A stretch of 64,000 nt of DNA from Psychrobacter arcticus 273-4. Lineage in GTDB: Bacteria; Pseudomonadota; Gammaproteobacteria; Pseudomonadales; Moraxellaceae. Shown here one piece after another: positions 1-10,489 of this stretch (positions are counted from its first letter, which is position 1; the number at the start of each line of letters is the position of its first letter). A model generated the notes under the pieces. The model was not told the origin of the DNA. It ran no database searches and saw only the letters and a program-made list of their open reading frames with translations. Both the position numbers and the translations under genes were made by a program. The stretch covers positions 124,001 through 188,000 of the forward strand of contig NC_007204.1 in the NCBI RefSeq assembly GCF_000012305.1, given 5' to 3'.

Positions 1-1041
<1,041 letters not shown>

Positions 1042-1108
1042 TTTTAACGGCTAAAGATATTTTAAGTGTATTAAATGCTTATTAAATGATGACATGATCA
1101 TCGCACTG

Positions 1109-1145
1109 TTTGAATGACTATTTTGAATGACTATTTTGAATGATG
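1109..1145. repeat. 13-bp tandem repeat, 2.8 copies
   Basis: The unit TTTGAATGACTAT is present twice exactly and then as a partial third copy (TTTGAATGATG), about 80 bp upstream of the sucC start in the lpd-sucC gap. Copy number could vary by slippage. Whether it has a regulatory role is unknown. Confidence 0.8.
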
Positions 1146-1227
1146 CCTTGGTCTTAAGTACAGTAGAATATTCTACAATGTATAGGTTTTTATTTTTTAC
1201 TAATAGTAAAAATAAAGGATTCAATCA

Positions 1228-2394
1228 ATGAATTTACATGAGTATCAAGCAAAAGAGCTATTGAAAAGCTATGGCTTGCCAATTCAAGAAGGCCTCATTG
1301 CCTACAGTGGCGACGAAGCAGCGGCAGCTTTTGATAAAACCCCAACCGATATCGCAGTCATCAAAGCACAGGTTCATGCTGGTGGTCGCGGTAAAGCGGG
1401 CGGCGTTAAATTGGTTAAGACTCGCGAAGAAGCCAAGCAAGTGACTGATGAGCTTATCGGTACTAACCTTGTAACTTATCAAACGGATGCCGCTGGTCAG
1501 CCAGTGAACTTCGTTTTGGTTGCAGAAGATATGTACCCAGTACAAACTGAGCTATATCTTGGCGCTGTTGTTGATCGCTCTTCACGTCGTGTGACGTTTA
1601 TGGCATCAACTGAAGGTGGTGTTGAGATTGAGAAAGTTGCAGAAGAAACCCCTGAAAAAATCTTTAAAGTAAGTATTGATCCACTGGTTGGTTTATTGCC
1701 ATTTCAAGCGCGTGAAGTGGCGTTTAAATTGGGTTTAGAAGGCAAGCAAATCAGTCAGTTCGTTAAATTGATGACTGGCGCTTATCAAGCATTCGTTGAA
1801 AACGACATTGATTTACTTGAGATCAACCCATTAGCCGTGCGCGAAAATGGCGAGATTGTTTGTGTTGATGGCAAAATTAGTATCGACTCAAACGCTTTGT
1901 ATCGTCTGCCTAAAATTGCTGCGCTACAAGACAAATCACAAGAGAATGAGCGTGAGCTTAAAGCGGCTGAGTTTGATCTAAACTATGTTGCGCTAGAAGG
2001 CAATATCGGTTGTATGGTAAACGGTGCCGGTCTTGCCATGGCAACGATGGACATCATCAAATTGTACGGCGGCAAGCCTGCTAACTTCTTGGACGTTGGC
2101 GGCGGTGCAACCAAAGATCGCGTTGTTGAAGCATTTAAGATCATTCTTGAAGACAGCAGCGTTGAAGGTGTTTTGATCAACATTTTCGGTGGTATCGTAC
2201 GTTGTGACATGATTGCAGAAGCCATAATCGCTGCTATCAAAGAAGTTGATGTTAAAGTACCAGTCGTTGTCCGTTTAGAGGGTAACAATGCTGAGCTAGG
2301 CGCGAAAATCCTAGAAGAATCTGGTCTGAAATTGATCTCAGCTCAAGGTTTATCAGACGCCGCTCAAAAAATTGTTGACGCTGTTAAAGCTTAA
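1228..2394 (+). CDS. sucC: Succinate-CoA ligase (ADP-forming) subunit beta
   Basis: 388 residues, the family length. The N-terminal half is an ATP-grasp domain opening with '[18 protein letters not shown]' and carrying the glycine-rich '[14 protein letters not shown]' near residue 50; the C-terminal ligase domain has '[18 protein letters not shown]' and '[16 protein letters not shown]'. With SucD it converts succinyl-CoA, phosphate and a nucleoside diphosphate to succinate, CoA and NTP in the TCA cycle. The start is set by AAAGGA about 9 bp before the ATG. sucD follows after ~105 bp on the same strand, so the two are probably co-transcribed. The 186-bp gap from lpd and its tandem repeat leave room for a separate promoter. 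Confidence 0.97.
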   Translation: MNLHEYQAKELLKSYGLPIQEGLIAYSGDEAAAAFDKTPTDIAVIKAQVHAGGRGKAGGVKLVKTREEAKQVTDELIGTNLVTYQTDAAGQPVNFVLVAEDMYPVQTELYLGAVVDRSSRRVTFMASTEGGVEIEKVAEETPEKIFKVSIDPLVGLLPFQAREVAFKLGLEGKQISQFVKLMTGAYQAFVENDIDLLEINPLAVRENGEIVCVDGKISIDSNALYRLPKIAALQDKSQENERELKAAEFDLNYVALEGNIGCMVNGAGLAMATMDIIKLYGGKPANFLDVGGGATKDRVVEAFKIILEDSSVEGVLINIFGGIVRCDMIAEAIIAAIKEVDVKVPVVVRLEGNNAELGAKILEESGLKLISAQGLSDAAQKIVDAVKA

Positions 2395-2499
2395 TTGCTC
2401 AAGAGTCTAAGGCGTTTGCTGTCATTCTGCCGCCGTTAACATTTAACGAGGGCTGGATAGGCAGGCGCCTATAAGACAACCGTATACAAGGATAAAATA

Positions 2500-3375
2500 A
2501 TGAGTGTATTAATTGATAAAGACACCAAGGTATTGGTTCAAGGTTTTACGGGTAAAAATGGTACGTTTCACTCAGAACAAGCCATCGAATATGGTACTAA
2601 GGTTGTTGGCGGCGTAACCCCAGGTAAAGGCGGTCAAACGCACCTAGGTTTACCAGTATTCAACACCATGAACGAAGCAATGGCAGCTACCCAAGCAGAT
2701 GCTTCTGTTATCTATGTACCAGCTCCTTTTGTACTAGATTCTATCATCGAAGCAATTGACGCTGGTGTAAAGCTAATTGTTGTTATCACTGAAGGCGTAC
2801 CAACGCTTGATATGCTAAAAGCCAAACGCTATCTTGAAGAAGCGGGCGATGTACGTCTAATTGGTCCTAACTGCCCAGGCGTTATCACCCCAGGTCAGTG
2901 CAAAATCGGCATCATGCCAGGTCATATCCATTTGCCAGGTAAAGTGGGTATCATCTCACGCTCTGGTACTTTGACCTATGAAGCCGTTGCTCAAACCACT
3001 ACACTTGGTTTTGGTCAATCAACGTGTATCGGTATCGGTGGCGATCCGATTCCTGGTATGAACCAGATTGATGCATTGAAATTGTTCCAAGAAGATCCAC
3101 AAACTGAAGCGATTATCCTAATCGGTGAAATCGGTGGTACTGCTGAAGAAGAAGCAGCCGCTTATATCAAAGATCACGTAACTAAGCCAGTTGTTGGTTA
3201 TATCGCTGGTGTTACTGCTCCTGAAGGCAAGCGTATGGGTCATGCCGGCGCTATCATCTCTGGTGGTCAAGGTACTGCTGAAGATAAATTTAAAGCGTTC
3301 GAAGCGGCAGGCATTGCTTACACGCGTGACCCATCAAAATTGGGTGAGAAACTAAAAGAAGTGACAGGCTGGTAA
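2500..3375 (+). CDS. sucD: Succinate-CoA ligase subunit alpha
   Basis: 291 residues, the family length. Seen: the CoA-binding Rossmann start '[28 protein letters not shown]', '[10 protein letters not shown]', and near residue 247 '[11 protein letters not shown]', whose His carries the phosphoryl group during catalysis. It is the catalytic partner of the upstream SucC. An AAGGA ribosome site precedes the ATG. A rho-independent terminator stands about 50 bp after the stop codon, which suggests that this gene ends the lpd-sucCD transcription unit. Confidence 0.97.
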   Translation: MSVLIDKDTKVLVQGFTGKNGTFHSEQAIEYGTKVVGGVTPGKGGQTHLGLPVFNTMNEAMAATQADASVIYVPAPFVLDSIIEAIDAGVKLIVVITEGVPTLDMLKAKRYLEEAGDVRLIGPNCPGVITPGQCKIGIMPGHIHLPGKVGIISRSGTLTYEAVAQTTTLGFGQSTCIGIGGDPIPGMNQIDALKLFQEDPQTEAIILIGEIGGTAEEEAAAYIKDHVTKPVVGYIAGVTAPEGKRMGHAGAIISGGQGTAEDKFKAFEAAGIAYTRDPSKLGEKLKEVTGW

Positions 3376-3425
3376 TATCAGCAGATAACTGGCTGCTAAT
3401 ACTCAAATGACGTTGAAAAATAATG

Positions 3426-3456
3426 AAGGCACCCCTACAATGGGGTGTCTTTTTTG
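3426..3456 (+). terminator. Rho-independent terminator after sucD
   Basis: Stem GGCACCCC / GGGGTGTC (one G-U pair) with a 6-nt loop is followed by a run of six T. It also shows that galE should start downstream at 3483 and not at an earlier in-frame codon inside the hairpin. Confidence 0.85.
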
Positions 3457-3482
3457 TTTTAAAAATAGCTGTGAGTGTGGGT

Positions 3483-4514
3483 ATGAAGCATAAAATTTTA
3501 GTCACTGGCGGCGCAGGATATATCGGTTCACATACTTGTATTGCACTGCATGAAGCAGGCTATGATGTCGTGATATATGACAATTTATCTAATAGTAGTC
3601 GTGAAGCGGTAAATCGCGTCTCTAGCCTTATTGGACAGCCTATCGAATTTATCGAAGGTGATGTTCGAAATACTGAGTCACTCAGACAAGTATTTGCCGC
3701 GCAGCCATTTTTTGGCGTGATTCACTTTGCCGGTCTAAAAGCGGTTGGCGAATCTGTTGCTAAACCACTGATGTATTATGATAATAATGTGAGTGGAACG
3801 ATTAACTTACTTGAAATCATGAAAGAGCATGACGTTAAAAACTTTGTTTTTTCTTCATCAGCTACGGTCTATGGCGATCCTGAAACGCTACCGATTGATG
3901 AACGCTCGAAACGCTCTTGTACCAATCCTTATGGGCAAAGTAAGCTTACCGTTGAGCATATCTTGGAAGATTTGGCAGCATCAGATAAGAGCTGGAGTCT
4001 TATTCCTTTGAGATACTTTAATCCTGTCGGGGCACATTCGTCAGGGAGTATTGGTGAAGATCCTAATGATATTCCGAATAATCTAATGCCTTATATCTCT
4101 CAAGTCGCTGTTGGTAAGCTTGATAAGTTAAGCATTTTTGGCAATGACTATGCTACCGTCGATGGCACTGGGGTACGTGATTTTATTCATGTGACTGACT
4201 TGGCTGAAGGGCATGTAGCCGCGCTCAATTATTTAAAGCAGCAACCCCAAAGTTTGGGTTTTTTACCTATCAATTTAGGGACAGGAAAGGGCACTTCGGT
4301 CTTAGAGTTGCTCAGAGCGTTTTCTGTTGTATCGGGTCAGAATATTCCTTTTCAATTTGTTGATCGCCGAGCGGGTGATATCGCCAGTTGCTATGCCAGT
4401 GCTGATAAAGCAAGAGAGCTATTAGGATGGCAAGCAACCCTTTCTATCACAGATATGTGTCAAGATACATGGCGTTGGCAAAGTATGAATCCAAATGGTT
4501 ATAATCTAGTATAA
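3483..4514 (+). CDS. galE: UDP-glucose 4-epimerase
   Basis: 343 residues from the ATG at 3483; an upstream in-frame start at 3423 would lie inside the sucD terminator and add 20 atypical residues. An extended short-chain dehydrogenase: 'VTGGAGYIGSHT' for NAD at the N-terminus, 'SSSATVYGDPETLPIDE', the catalytic 'YGQSK' (Tyr-x3-Lys) near residue 151, and 'RYFNPVGAHSSG'. It interconverts UDP-glucose and UDP-galactose (possibly also the N-acetyl forms) for cell-surface polysaccharide. galU starts 54 bp later and pgi right after that, so the three probably form one unit feeding nucleotide sugars. Confidence 0.95.
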   Translation: MKHKILVTGGAGYIGSHTCIALHEAGYDVVIYDNLSNSSREAVNRVSSLIGQPIEFIEGDVRNTESLRQVFAAQPFFGVIHFAGLKAVGESVAKPLMYYDNNVSGTINLLEIMKEHDVKNFVFSSSATVYGDPETLPIDERSKRSCTNPYGQSKLTVEHILEDLAASDKSWSLIPLRYFNPVGAHSSGSIGEDPNDIPNNLMPYISQVAVGKLDKLSIFGNDYATVDGTGVRDFIHVTDLAEGHVAALNYLKQQPQSLGFLPINLGTGKGTSVLELLRAFSVVSGQNIPFQFVDRRAGDIASCYASADKARELLGWQATLSITDMCQDTWRWQSMNPNGYNLV

Positions 4515-4568
4515 GCACCACAGAAGACCAACCCTTATCCCTTCTTATCTAAGCGTCTATTAATCCCT

Positions 4569-5453
4569 ATGAAAAAAATTACTCACGCGGTGATACCCGT
4601 TGCAGGCTTTGGCACTCGTATGTTGCCATTGTCTAAGTCAGTACCTAAAGAACTATTGCCGCTTGGTAATCGCCCTGCCATTCATTATGTAGTTGAAGAA
4701 GCTATTGCTGCCGGCATTAAACATATCGTCTTAGTCGGTCATGCGCAAAAAAGCGCGATTGAAAACTACTTTGACATCAATGCCGAGCTGGATAATCAAT
4801 TGCGTGATAAGGGCAAAGATGAGCTAGCAGACAGCTTAAATTGGCTACCAGATGATGTGACCATATCAATGATACGTCAGGGTCAGCCATTAGGTTTGGG
4901 GCATGCGGTGCTTGCTGCACGTCCGATTATTGGTCAGCATGATTTTGCGGTACTCTTACCAGATGTGGTACTTGATCCCTTTAACGGTGATATGTCTGCT
5001 GATAATTTAGCTTTTATGATGGACGCTTTTGCTAAAGATAACCATTCACAGATATTGGTAGACAAGGTTGCTGATGAAGACGTACATAAATATGGTATTG
5101 CTCAACTAAATGAAGCGTTGAGTGGTGTAAGTAGTGTAGATAATGAAATAGATGCAAATATTAGCTTTAAAGTGGCAGGTTTTGTAGAAAAACCAAATGT
5201 AGTTGATGCACCCTCAAGACTCGCCGTGGTTGGTCGCTATGTCTTTAGCCACCATATTTTTGACTATCTGGCGAATACCAAAGCTTCAGTTGGCGGAGAG
5301 ATTCAGTTGACAGATGCTATTGATGCACTTATCAGTGAATATGGTGTCAATGTCACGACCATGCGCGGTAACAGTTATGATGCCGGCGATATGCGCTCTT
5401 ACATGCAAGCCTTTATGTATTTTGCTCAGCAGCAATTAGCCGATGAAGAGTAG
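4569..5453 (+). CDS. galU: UTP-glucose-1-phosphate uridylyltransferase
   Basis: 294 residues. The nucleotidyltransferase signature is near the N-terminus: 'VIPVAGFGTRMLPLSKSVPK' followed by 'ELLPLGNRPAIHYVVEEA'. Further on are 'GLGHAVLAARP', 'LLPDVVLD' and 'FVEKPN', all typical of bacterial GalU. It makes UDP-glucose from UTP and glucose-1-phosphate in the cytoplasm, supplying GalE upstream and normally a UDP-glucose dehydrogenase; the Ugd-like gene two places downstream appears catalytically dead, however. The stop is only 3 bp before the pgi start, which implies translational coupling. Confidence 0.96.
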   Translation: MKKITHAVIPVAGFGTRMLPLSKSVPKELLPLGNRPAIHYVVEEAIAAGIKHIVLVGHAQKSAIENYFDINAELDNQLRDKGKDELADSLNWLPDDVTISMIRQGQPLGLGHAVLAARPIIGQHDFAVLLPDVVLDPFNGDMSADNLAFMMDAFAKDNHSQILVDKVADEDVHKYGIAQLNEALSGVSSVDNEIDANISFKVAGFVEKPNVVDAPSRLAVVGRYVFSHHIFDYLANTKASVGGEIQLTDAIDALISEYGVNVTTMRGNSYDAGDMRSYMQAFMYFAQQQLADEE

Positions 5454-5456
5454 TTA

Positions 5457-7124
5457 ATGAACGATACAAAAGACAATAAAGTGTATAGCAGTGCCCGTCA
5501 TTCTAAATATTGGCAGCAGCTGCAAACCTTAGCTGAATCGCCATGGTCATTGGCTGCCTTGTTTGCACAAGATAATACGCGTACCCAACATTTTAGCATG
5601 CAGGCTGGTGCGCTATATATGGATTATAGCAAGCAGTGTATTGATGATGCTGTGCTAGAAAACTTATTAAATTTGGCAAATAGTTGTGAGTTGGCTGCTC
5701 GTATTCAGTCTTTGCTGCAAGGGGCAATGGTAAATACCAGTGAAGAACGTGCCGCTTTGCATACCGCACTACGATTGCCTGCCACTGCAAGCTTACAACT
5801 TGATACGCAAGATGTCGTTGCAGACGTACATCAAAGCTTGCTGCAAGTTGAACGCTTATCTGAGCGTGTACGTAGTGGGACGTGGCGCGGGTTTTCAGGT
5901 CAAGCCATTACAGATGTTGTCAATATTGGTGTAGGGGGTTCTGATTTAGGACCGCTTATGGCAACTACTGCCCTTGATGAGTGGGCGGATACCTGTGTTG
6001 AAGTACATTTCGTCTCCAATATGGATGGCACGCAGCTGGATAATTTGCTAAAACATCTAAATCCTGAAACTACTTTATTTATTATCTCATCCAAATCCTT
6101 TGGTACCGTTGATACGTTATCCAATGCCAAAACAGCCTTATCATGGCTGCTTGCTACCGCGAAACTGCGTGCGGGCACTGAAGACAGTGTACGCCGCCGC
6201 CACTTTATAGGTATCTCGGCCAATGGTCAGAAAATGAGCGCTTGGGGTATTCATCCTGAACATCAGTTGCAGCTTTGGGAGTGGGTAGGGGGTCGTTTTT
6301 CATTGTGGTCAGCGATTGGTCTTGCCATTGCTATTCGTATTGGCATGTCTGGATTTAAAGAACTGTTGGCAGGCGCGCACAGTATGGATGATCATTTTGC
6401 GCAGGCAGATTTTGCAAAAAACGTGCCGGTATTATTAGGTTTAATTGCGGTTTGGAATAGTACCTTTTTGCAAGTAAATGCTCATACGGTGTTGCCTTAT
6501 GATGGGCGCTTAAGCTATTTACCCAGTTATTTAACTCAGCTTGAGATGGAAAGTAATGGTAAATCGGTGACCCAACATGGTGACCGTATTGATTATGATA
6601 CCTGTCCAATTCTTTGGGGTGAGATTGGCTCCAATGCCCAACATGCTTTTTATCAGCTGCTGCATCAAGGGACGCAGCAAGTCTCTTGTGATTTTATCGC
6701 TTGTGTACGTCGCTACAGTGATGAGGCAAAGAATACCCCGCTACAGCAGCAGCATGAGCTGTCTTTAGCCAACTGTTTGGCGCAAAGCCGTGTACTGGCT
6801 TTTGGTAATGCGGCTATCGCTGAATCTGATGGCCAAGTCGCTTGTGATGCTGATAAATATAAATATTATCGAGGTAACCAGCCTTCTACAACCTTACTTC
6901 TGGATGAGCTCACTCCACATAGCTTAGGGGCGCTGATAGCACTTTATGAACATAAGGTTTATGTCATGGCAAGTATCTGGGATATCAATCCATTTGACCA
7001 ATGGGGGGTTGAGATGGGCAAGCAGATGGCAGAGTCGGTTCATGATGCAATGCAGCAAGAGAGAGGAGCGCAATTTGATACCTCAACCAATCAGCTATTA
7101 AAACATATTAAAGAGCTGTCTTGA
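5457..7124 (+). CDS. pgi: Glucose-6-phosphate isomerase
   Basis: 555 residues, normal length. Signatures: 'NIGVGGSDLGPLM' (sugar-phosphate binding), 'SKSFGTVDT', 'GGRFSLWSAIGL', 'MESNGKSVTQHG', 'GEIGSNAQHAFYQLLHQG' with the catalytic Glu, and 'FDQWGVEMGKQMA' with the C-terminal Lys. It interconverts glucose-6-phosphate and fructose-6-phosphate, joining central metabolism to nucleotide-sugar synthesis. It begins 3 bp after galU. In Acinetobacter capsule loci a gpi gene occupies the equivalent place beside galU, ugd, gne1 and pgm, so this is probably the same ancestral module. Confidence 0.96.
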   Translation: MNDTKDNKVYSSARHSKYWQQLQTLAESPWSLAALFAQDNTRTQHFSMQAGALYMDYSKQCIDDAVLENLLNLANSCELAARIQSLLQGAMVNTSEERAALHTALRLPATASLQLDTQDVVADVHQSLLQVERLSERVRSGTWRGFSGQAITDVVNIGVGGSDLGPLMATTALDEWADTCVEVHFVSNMDGTQLDNLLKHLNPETTLFIISSKSFGTVDTLSNAKTALSWLLATAKLRAGTEDSVRRRHFIGISANGQKMSAWGIHPEHQLQLWEWVGGRFSLWSAIGLAIAIRIGMSGFKELLAGAHSMDDHFAQADFAKNVPVLLGLIAVWNSTFLQVNAHTVLPYDGRLSYLPSYLTQLEMESNGKSVTQHGDRIDYDTCPILWGEIGSNAQHAFYQLLHQGTQQVSCDFIACVRRYSDEAKNTPLQQQHELSLANCLAQSRVLAFGNAAIAESDGQVACDADKYKYYRGNQPSTTLLLDELTPHSLGALIALYEHKVYVMASIWDINPFDQWGVEMGKQMAESVHDAMQQERGAQFDTSTNQLLKHIKELS

Positions 7125-7164
7125 TAGCGCTGCTATTCAGTCAATAATTATTAAAGGTAAACTC

Positions 7165-8595
7165 ATGAGCACTGATGCTATGGATAAGAATATACCCCAA
7201 TCTGAACCAAATTCGCTTAGCCATTTGGCAAGAGAGTCTGCTGTTTGCGTGCTTATCGGTCATAGTATCGAGGCGGTGACCAGTGCTGTGGTACTGGCAA
7301 GTCTTGGTCAACGCGTTCATTTATATGCAGATAAGGAGTTATTGGCGCAGCAGCTACAGCAATATAGCTTTGAGCATCACTTACAAGCGTTATGGCAGAT
7401 GTATACGCAGCAGCATCACATTATGAGTTATGCACTGCCCAATGCTGCTGATAAGCTAATCCAGTGCTATGAAACAGCAAACCATAATAACAGCCTTTTT
7501 ACCAATGAGAGCCAAGAAATTAATGAGAGCCAAGAAATTAATGAGCCAAAAACAGTAGCACTATATTGGTTATTTTTAGACAGTATCGATTCAGTATGGA
7601 TAGAGGATGATTGGCTTACGGCTTTCAATCATAGTCATCAGCAGGCGCAACCGCTAATGATGAGTGGTATTAAGCAGCTTGGCACTATAGCTGCATTGTC
7701 TCAGCGCTTAAAGCGCGCTTGGGTCTATTATCTACCGTTCGTCTTCTTAAAAGATGGCGACGCTTATAGCTCGATGTTAAATCCGTCATTATGGTTACTC
7801 GGTGAAAAAACGCCTAATAGCCGTCATCATTTGGGTATGCTACAGCCATTAATGCAGCATGCGCGTGCTACTCATTATGCTGATATTGCGACCATAGAGT
7901 TTGCGCGCAGTAGCATCATGGCGATGCTGGCAACGCGGGTCAGTTTTATGAATGAGATGTCTCGCTTGGCGGATAGTCAAAAAGTCGATATCCAGCAGGT
8001 CAGTCATATCATGGGACTTGATGAGCGCGTGGGTAATAGCTACTTACAAGCAGGTTGGGGCTTTGGTGGTCATACCTTACCGGCTGAATTGTTAATGTTA
8101 CAGCAATCAAGCAATGAGCAAAGCTTAGCCATGCGATTATTACAGTCGGTCATCCACATCAATGAAGATCAAAAAGAATTGATCTTCCGCAAATTTTGGC
8201 AATATTTTGATGGTTTTATCGACAATAAAACGGTCATGATTTGGGGCGGTAGTTATAAAGCCGGCTCAGGGCGGACGGCAGGTTCAGCCATTCATCCCTT
8301 ATTAGCGTTACTGTGGTCTTATAATATTCGTACTTTGGTCTATAGTGATAAAGCACAGACTGAGCTCGCGGCACTTTACGGACAACAGCCTTTACTTGAA
8401 TTGATGGACAGTCCTTATCAGCAGTTGGATAAAGCGCAGGCGGTCTTTATTGTCAGTTGGTCACCGGAAGATCAACTTGATGTGACATCATTAAATCAGC
8501 AAGCAATACCTGTATTTGATGCACAAAATGTATTAACAAGTTTGCAAATTGACAGCTTAGTTGGTGATTATATGGGTATTGGTCGCGCTAAGTAA
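7165..8595 (+). CDS. UDP-glucose/GDP-mannose dehydrogenase-like protein, catalytic residues lost
   Basis: 476 residues. The domain order is that of Ugd: N-terminal NAD domain (residues ~25-170), a central helical part with 'GLDERVGNSYLQAGWGFGGH', and a C-terminal domain from ~330. The key sites are degenerate. The family active site GFGGSCFPKD reads 'GFGGHTLPAE', so the catalytic Cys and following Lys-Asp are gone. The N-terminal dinucleotide loop reads 'LIGHSIEAVTSA' without the usual glycines, and the C-terminal FKxxTxDxR motif reads 'YKAGSGRTAG'. A 7-residue unit (NESQEI) is duplicated near residue 120. It follows pgi by 40 bp, where ugd sits in capsule loci. It is unlikely to oxidise UDP-glucose; a structural or regulatory role, or early decay with the frame intact, is possible. 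Confidence 0.75.
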   Translation: MSTDAMDKNIPQSEPNSLSHLARESAVCVLIGHSIEAVTSAVVLASLGQRVHLYADKELLAQQLQQYSFEHHLQALWQMYTQQHHIMSYALPNAADKLIQCYETANHNNSLFTNESQEINESQEINEPKTVALYWLFLDSIDSVWIEDDWLTAFNHSHQQAQPLMMSGIKQLGTIAALSQRLKRAWVYYLPFVFLKDGDAYSSMLNPSLWLLGEKTPNSRHHLGMLQPLMQHARATHYADIATIEFARSSIMAMLATRVSFMNEMSRLADSQKVDIQQVSHIMGLDERVGNSYLQAGWGFGGHTLPAELLMLQQSSNEQSLAMRLLQSVIHINEDQKELIFRKFWQYFDGFIDNKTVMIWGGSYKAGSGRTAGSAIHPLLALLWSYNIRTLVYSDKAQTELAALYGQQPLLELMDSPYQQLDKAQAVFIVSWSPEDQLDVTSLNQQAIPVFDAQNVLTSLQIDSLVGDYMGIGRAK

Positions 8596-8614
8596 TGGGT
8601 TTTATCGGTGATAA

Positions 8615-8752
8615 TATAGTCGGTGAAAAGTAATATCGATACAACACCTACTACTGGTGCAAATTTTTCTTGCTTGCTGTGCCTACGCAGACAGAGGCTG
8701 CAAAAAATTTACACCAGTAGTACGGTAGCGACTTTAAAGTATTTCAACGATA
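8615..8752 (+). repeat. 138-bp palindromic MITE-like element, copy 1
   Basis: Full-length copy between the convergent Ugd-like and pgm genes. It begins TATAGTCGGTG and ends CAACGATA, where other copies end CAACTATA. Its inner arms ACTACTGGTG / CACCAGTAGT are perfectly complementary; other copies mismatch here, so both arms have changed together. Confidence 0.9.
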
Positions 8753-8778
8753 GTATATAAAGCACAATAAGATAATTT

Positions 8779-8818
8779 AAAAAGCGCCGATTAATATCTA
8801 TATTAATCGGCGCTTTTT
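8779..8818. terminator. Bidirectional terminator between Ugd-like gene and pgm
   Basis: A perfect 18-bp inverted repeat (AAAAAGCGCCGATTAATA / its complement) with a 4-nt loop, flanked by A and T runs. It can stop transcripts from both convergent genes. Confidence 0.9.
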
Positions 8819-8854
8819 GATTAAGGATTTAGTGATTTTAGCTAAAATAGAAAT

Positions 8855-10336
8855 TTAAGCAGCAATTGCCCCTTGAGTCACAAGCCATTTTTGAATGTCT
8901 GCTATTTTGGTGGCTAATAACTCTGCATCACCGCAACTTTCAATATTTAATCGAATCAATGGTTCTGTATTAGAGGCACGCAGATTAAAGCGCCATTCAC
9001 CAAAATTGAGACTTAAGCCATCAAGGGTAGATTTGGTGGGGTTTTGCGCGCTAAACTTTACTTCAATCGCGCTAATAATCGTCGGTGCATCATGAGTGGT
9101 CAGGCGAAAGTTAAGCTCACCTGAGCTTGGATAAGCCTTGATATAGCCGCTGACCAATGCTGATAAGGTCTTACCTGTGATGGATAATAACTCAATGGTT
9201 AAGAGCCAAGGAATCATGCCGCTATCGCAATAGAAAAAATCACGAAAGTAATGATGGGCAGACATCTCGCCACCATATACGGCGCCAGAATCGCGCATGA
9301 CTTGCTTAATAAAGGAGTGTCCAGACTTGCTAATGACTGCGTTGCCGTTATGCTCATGAATGACGGCTTCGGTGTTGTATATCACACGCGGGTCATAGAC
9401 GATGGATTCGGCTGGGTATTTATTTAAAAAGGCTTGCGCGAGCATACCGACAATGTAACTACCATCAATAAAATCACCATACTCATCGAATAAAAAGCAG
9501 CGATCAAAATCACCATCAAAAGCAATACCAAGGTCGGCTTTACTCTCTAATACGGCTTGCTGAGTGGCGACTCTATTGGCTTCGATCATAGGGTTGGGGA
9601 TGCCATTTGGAAAGCTGCTATCAGGCGTGTGATGTAATGTAATCACCTCAATAGGCGCGCCTGCTTGCATGAGTTTATCAATCAATAAATCGACTACCGG
9701 TCCTGCGCTGCCATTGCCTGAATTTATTACCAGCTTTAACGGTTTTAATTTATTAATATCAACGAAAGTCATGACATGATTGATATAGGCACTTTTATCT
9801 GTCAACAGCTGTAATTTGCCCAATGCGTTATCAGCAGTGAATTGCCCGGATTCTGCTAATGCTTGAATCTCTGCCAAACCATCATCAGCACTAATCGGTT
9901 TTGAGTGCTCTTTTACCAGTTTTAAGCCATTATAATTGATAGGATTGTGACTGGCAGTGACTTCAATGCCGCCCAACGCCTGATAATGACTGGTAGCAAA
10001 ATATACCTCTTCCGTGCCCGTCATGCCCAAATCAATGACGTCAATACCCGCGTCCAGCATACCTTTGATGGTTGCTTGTTTTAATTGCTCGCTTGAGTGG
10101 CGGATATCACTACCAATAACGACAGCAGGCTTTAAATTTTTTAGTTCAGCTGTGCCATCAGCTGTGCTATAACGTTGCAATAAAATCTGTGCAAAGGCAC
10201 GTCCAATACGATAAGCAATGTCTTCGTCTAAATTGACCCCAAGCTCGCCGCGGATATCATACGCTTTAAATGAATTGATAATAATAGGGTTAAATTCAGT
10301 TGCTGGCTGATAGCCAATAGTTGCAGAAGTGGACAT
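8855..10336 (-). CDS. pgm: Phosphomannomutase/phosphoglucomutase
   Basis: 493 residues, alpha-D-phosphohexomutase family. Seen in order: 'SFKAYDIRGELG' at the N-terminus, the phosphoserine loop 'VTASHNPINYNGLK' near residue 128, the metal loop 'AFDGDFDRCFLFDE' near 275, the sugar-specificity segment 'GGEMSAHHYFRDF', and the C-terminal phosphate-binding 'RASNTEPLIRLN'. It interconverts the 1- and 6-phosphates of mannose and glucose, like Pseudomonas AlgC or the pgm of Acinetobacter capsule loci. Convergent with the galE-galU-pgi group, it supplies glucose-1-phosphate to GalU. manB or algC are alternative names; substrate preference cannot be read from sequence. Confidence 0.93.
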   Translation of the reverse strand: MSTSATIGYQPATEFNPIIINSFKAYDIRGELGVNLDEDIAYRIGRAFAQILLQRYSTADGTAELKNLKPAVVIGSDIRHSSEQLKQATIKGMLDAGIDVIDLGMTGTEEVYFATSHYQALGGIEVTASHNPINYNGLKLVKEHSKPISADDGLAEIQALAESGQFTADNALGKLQLLTDKSAYINHVMTFVDINKLKPLKLVINSGNGSAGPVVDLLIDKLMQAGAPIEVITLHHTPDSSFPNGIPNPMIEANRVATQQAVLESKADLGIAFDGDFDRCFLFDEYGDFIDGSYIVGMLAQAFLNKYPAESIVYDPRVIYNTEAVIHEHNGNAVISKSGHSFIKQVMRDSGAVYGGEMSAHHYFRDFFYCDSGMIPWLLTIELLSITGKTLSALVSGYIKAYPSSGELNFRLTTHDAPTIISAIEVKFSAQNPTKSTLDGLSLNFGEWRFNLRASNTEPLIRLNIESCGDAELLATKIADIQKWLVTQGAIAA

Positions 10337-10489
10337 AATAATAAGGTTCCTTGCACGTGAGCAGTGAAAAATAATTCAGTATTAACATGATTATAAGTCA
10401 ATTGTGCATCAATGATACACTAACTGCTCAATTGCTATGAACGTCGCTTTATCCTGTGCCTAATAAATTAAAATATAAGAGCATCCCTT

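Noticed and set aside
3423..3482. Upstream in-frame start for galE
   Set aside because: It would begin inside the sucD terminator and add residues not found in GalE.
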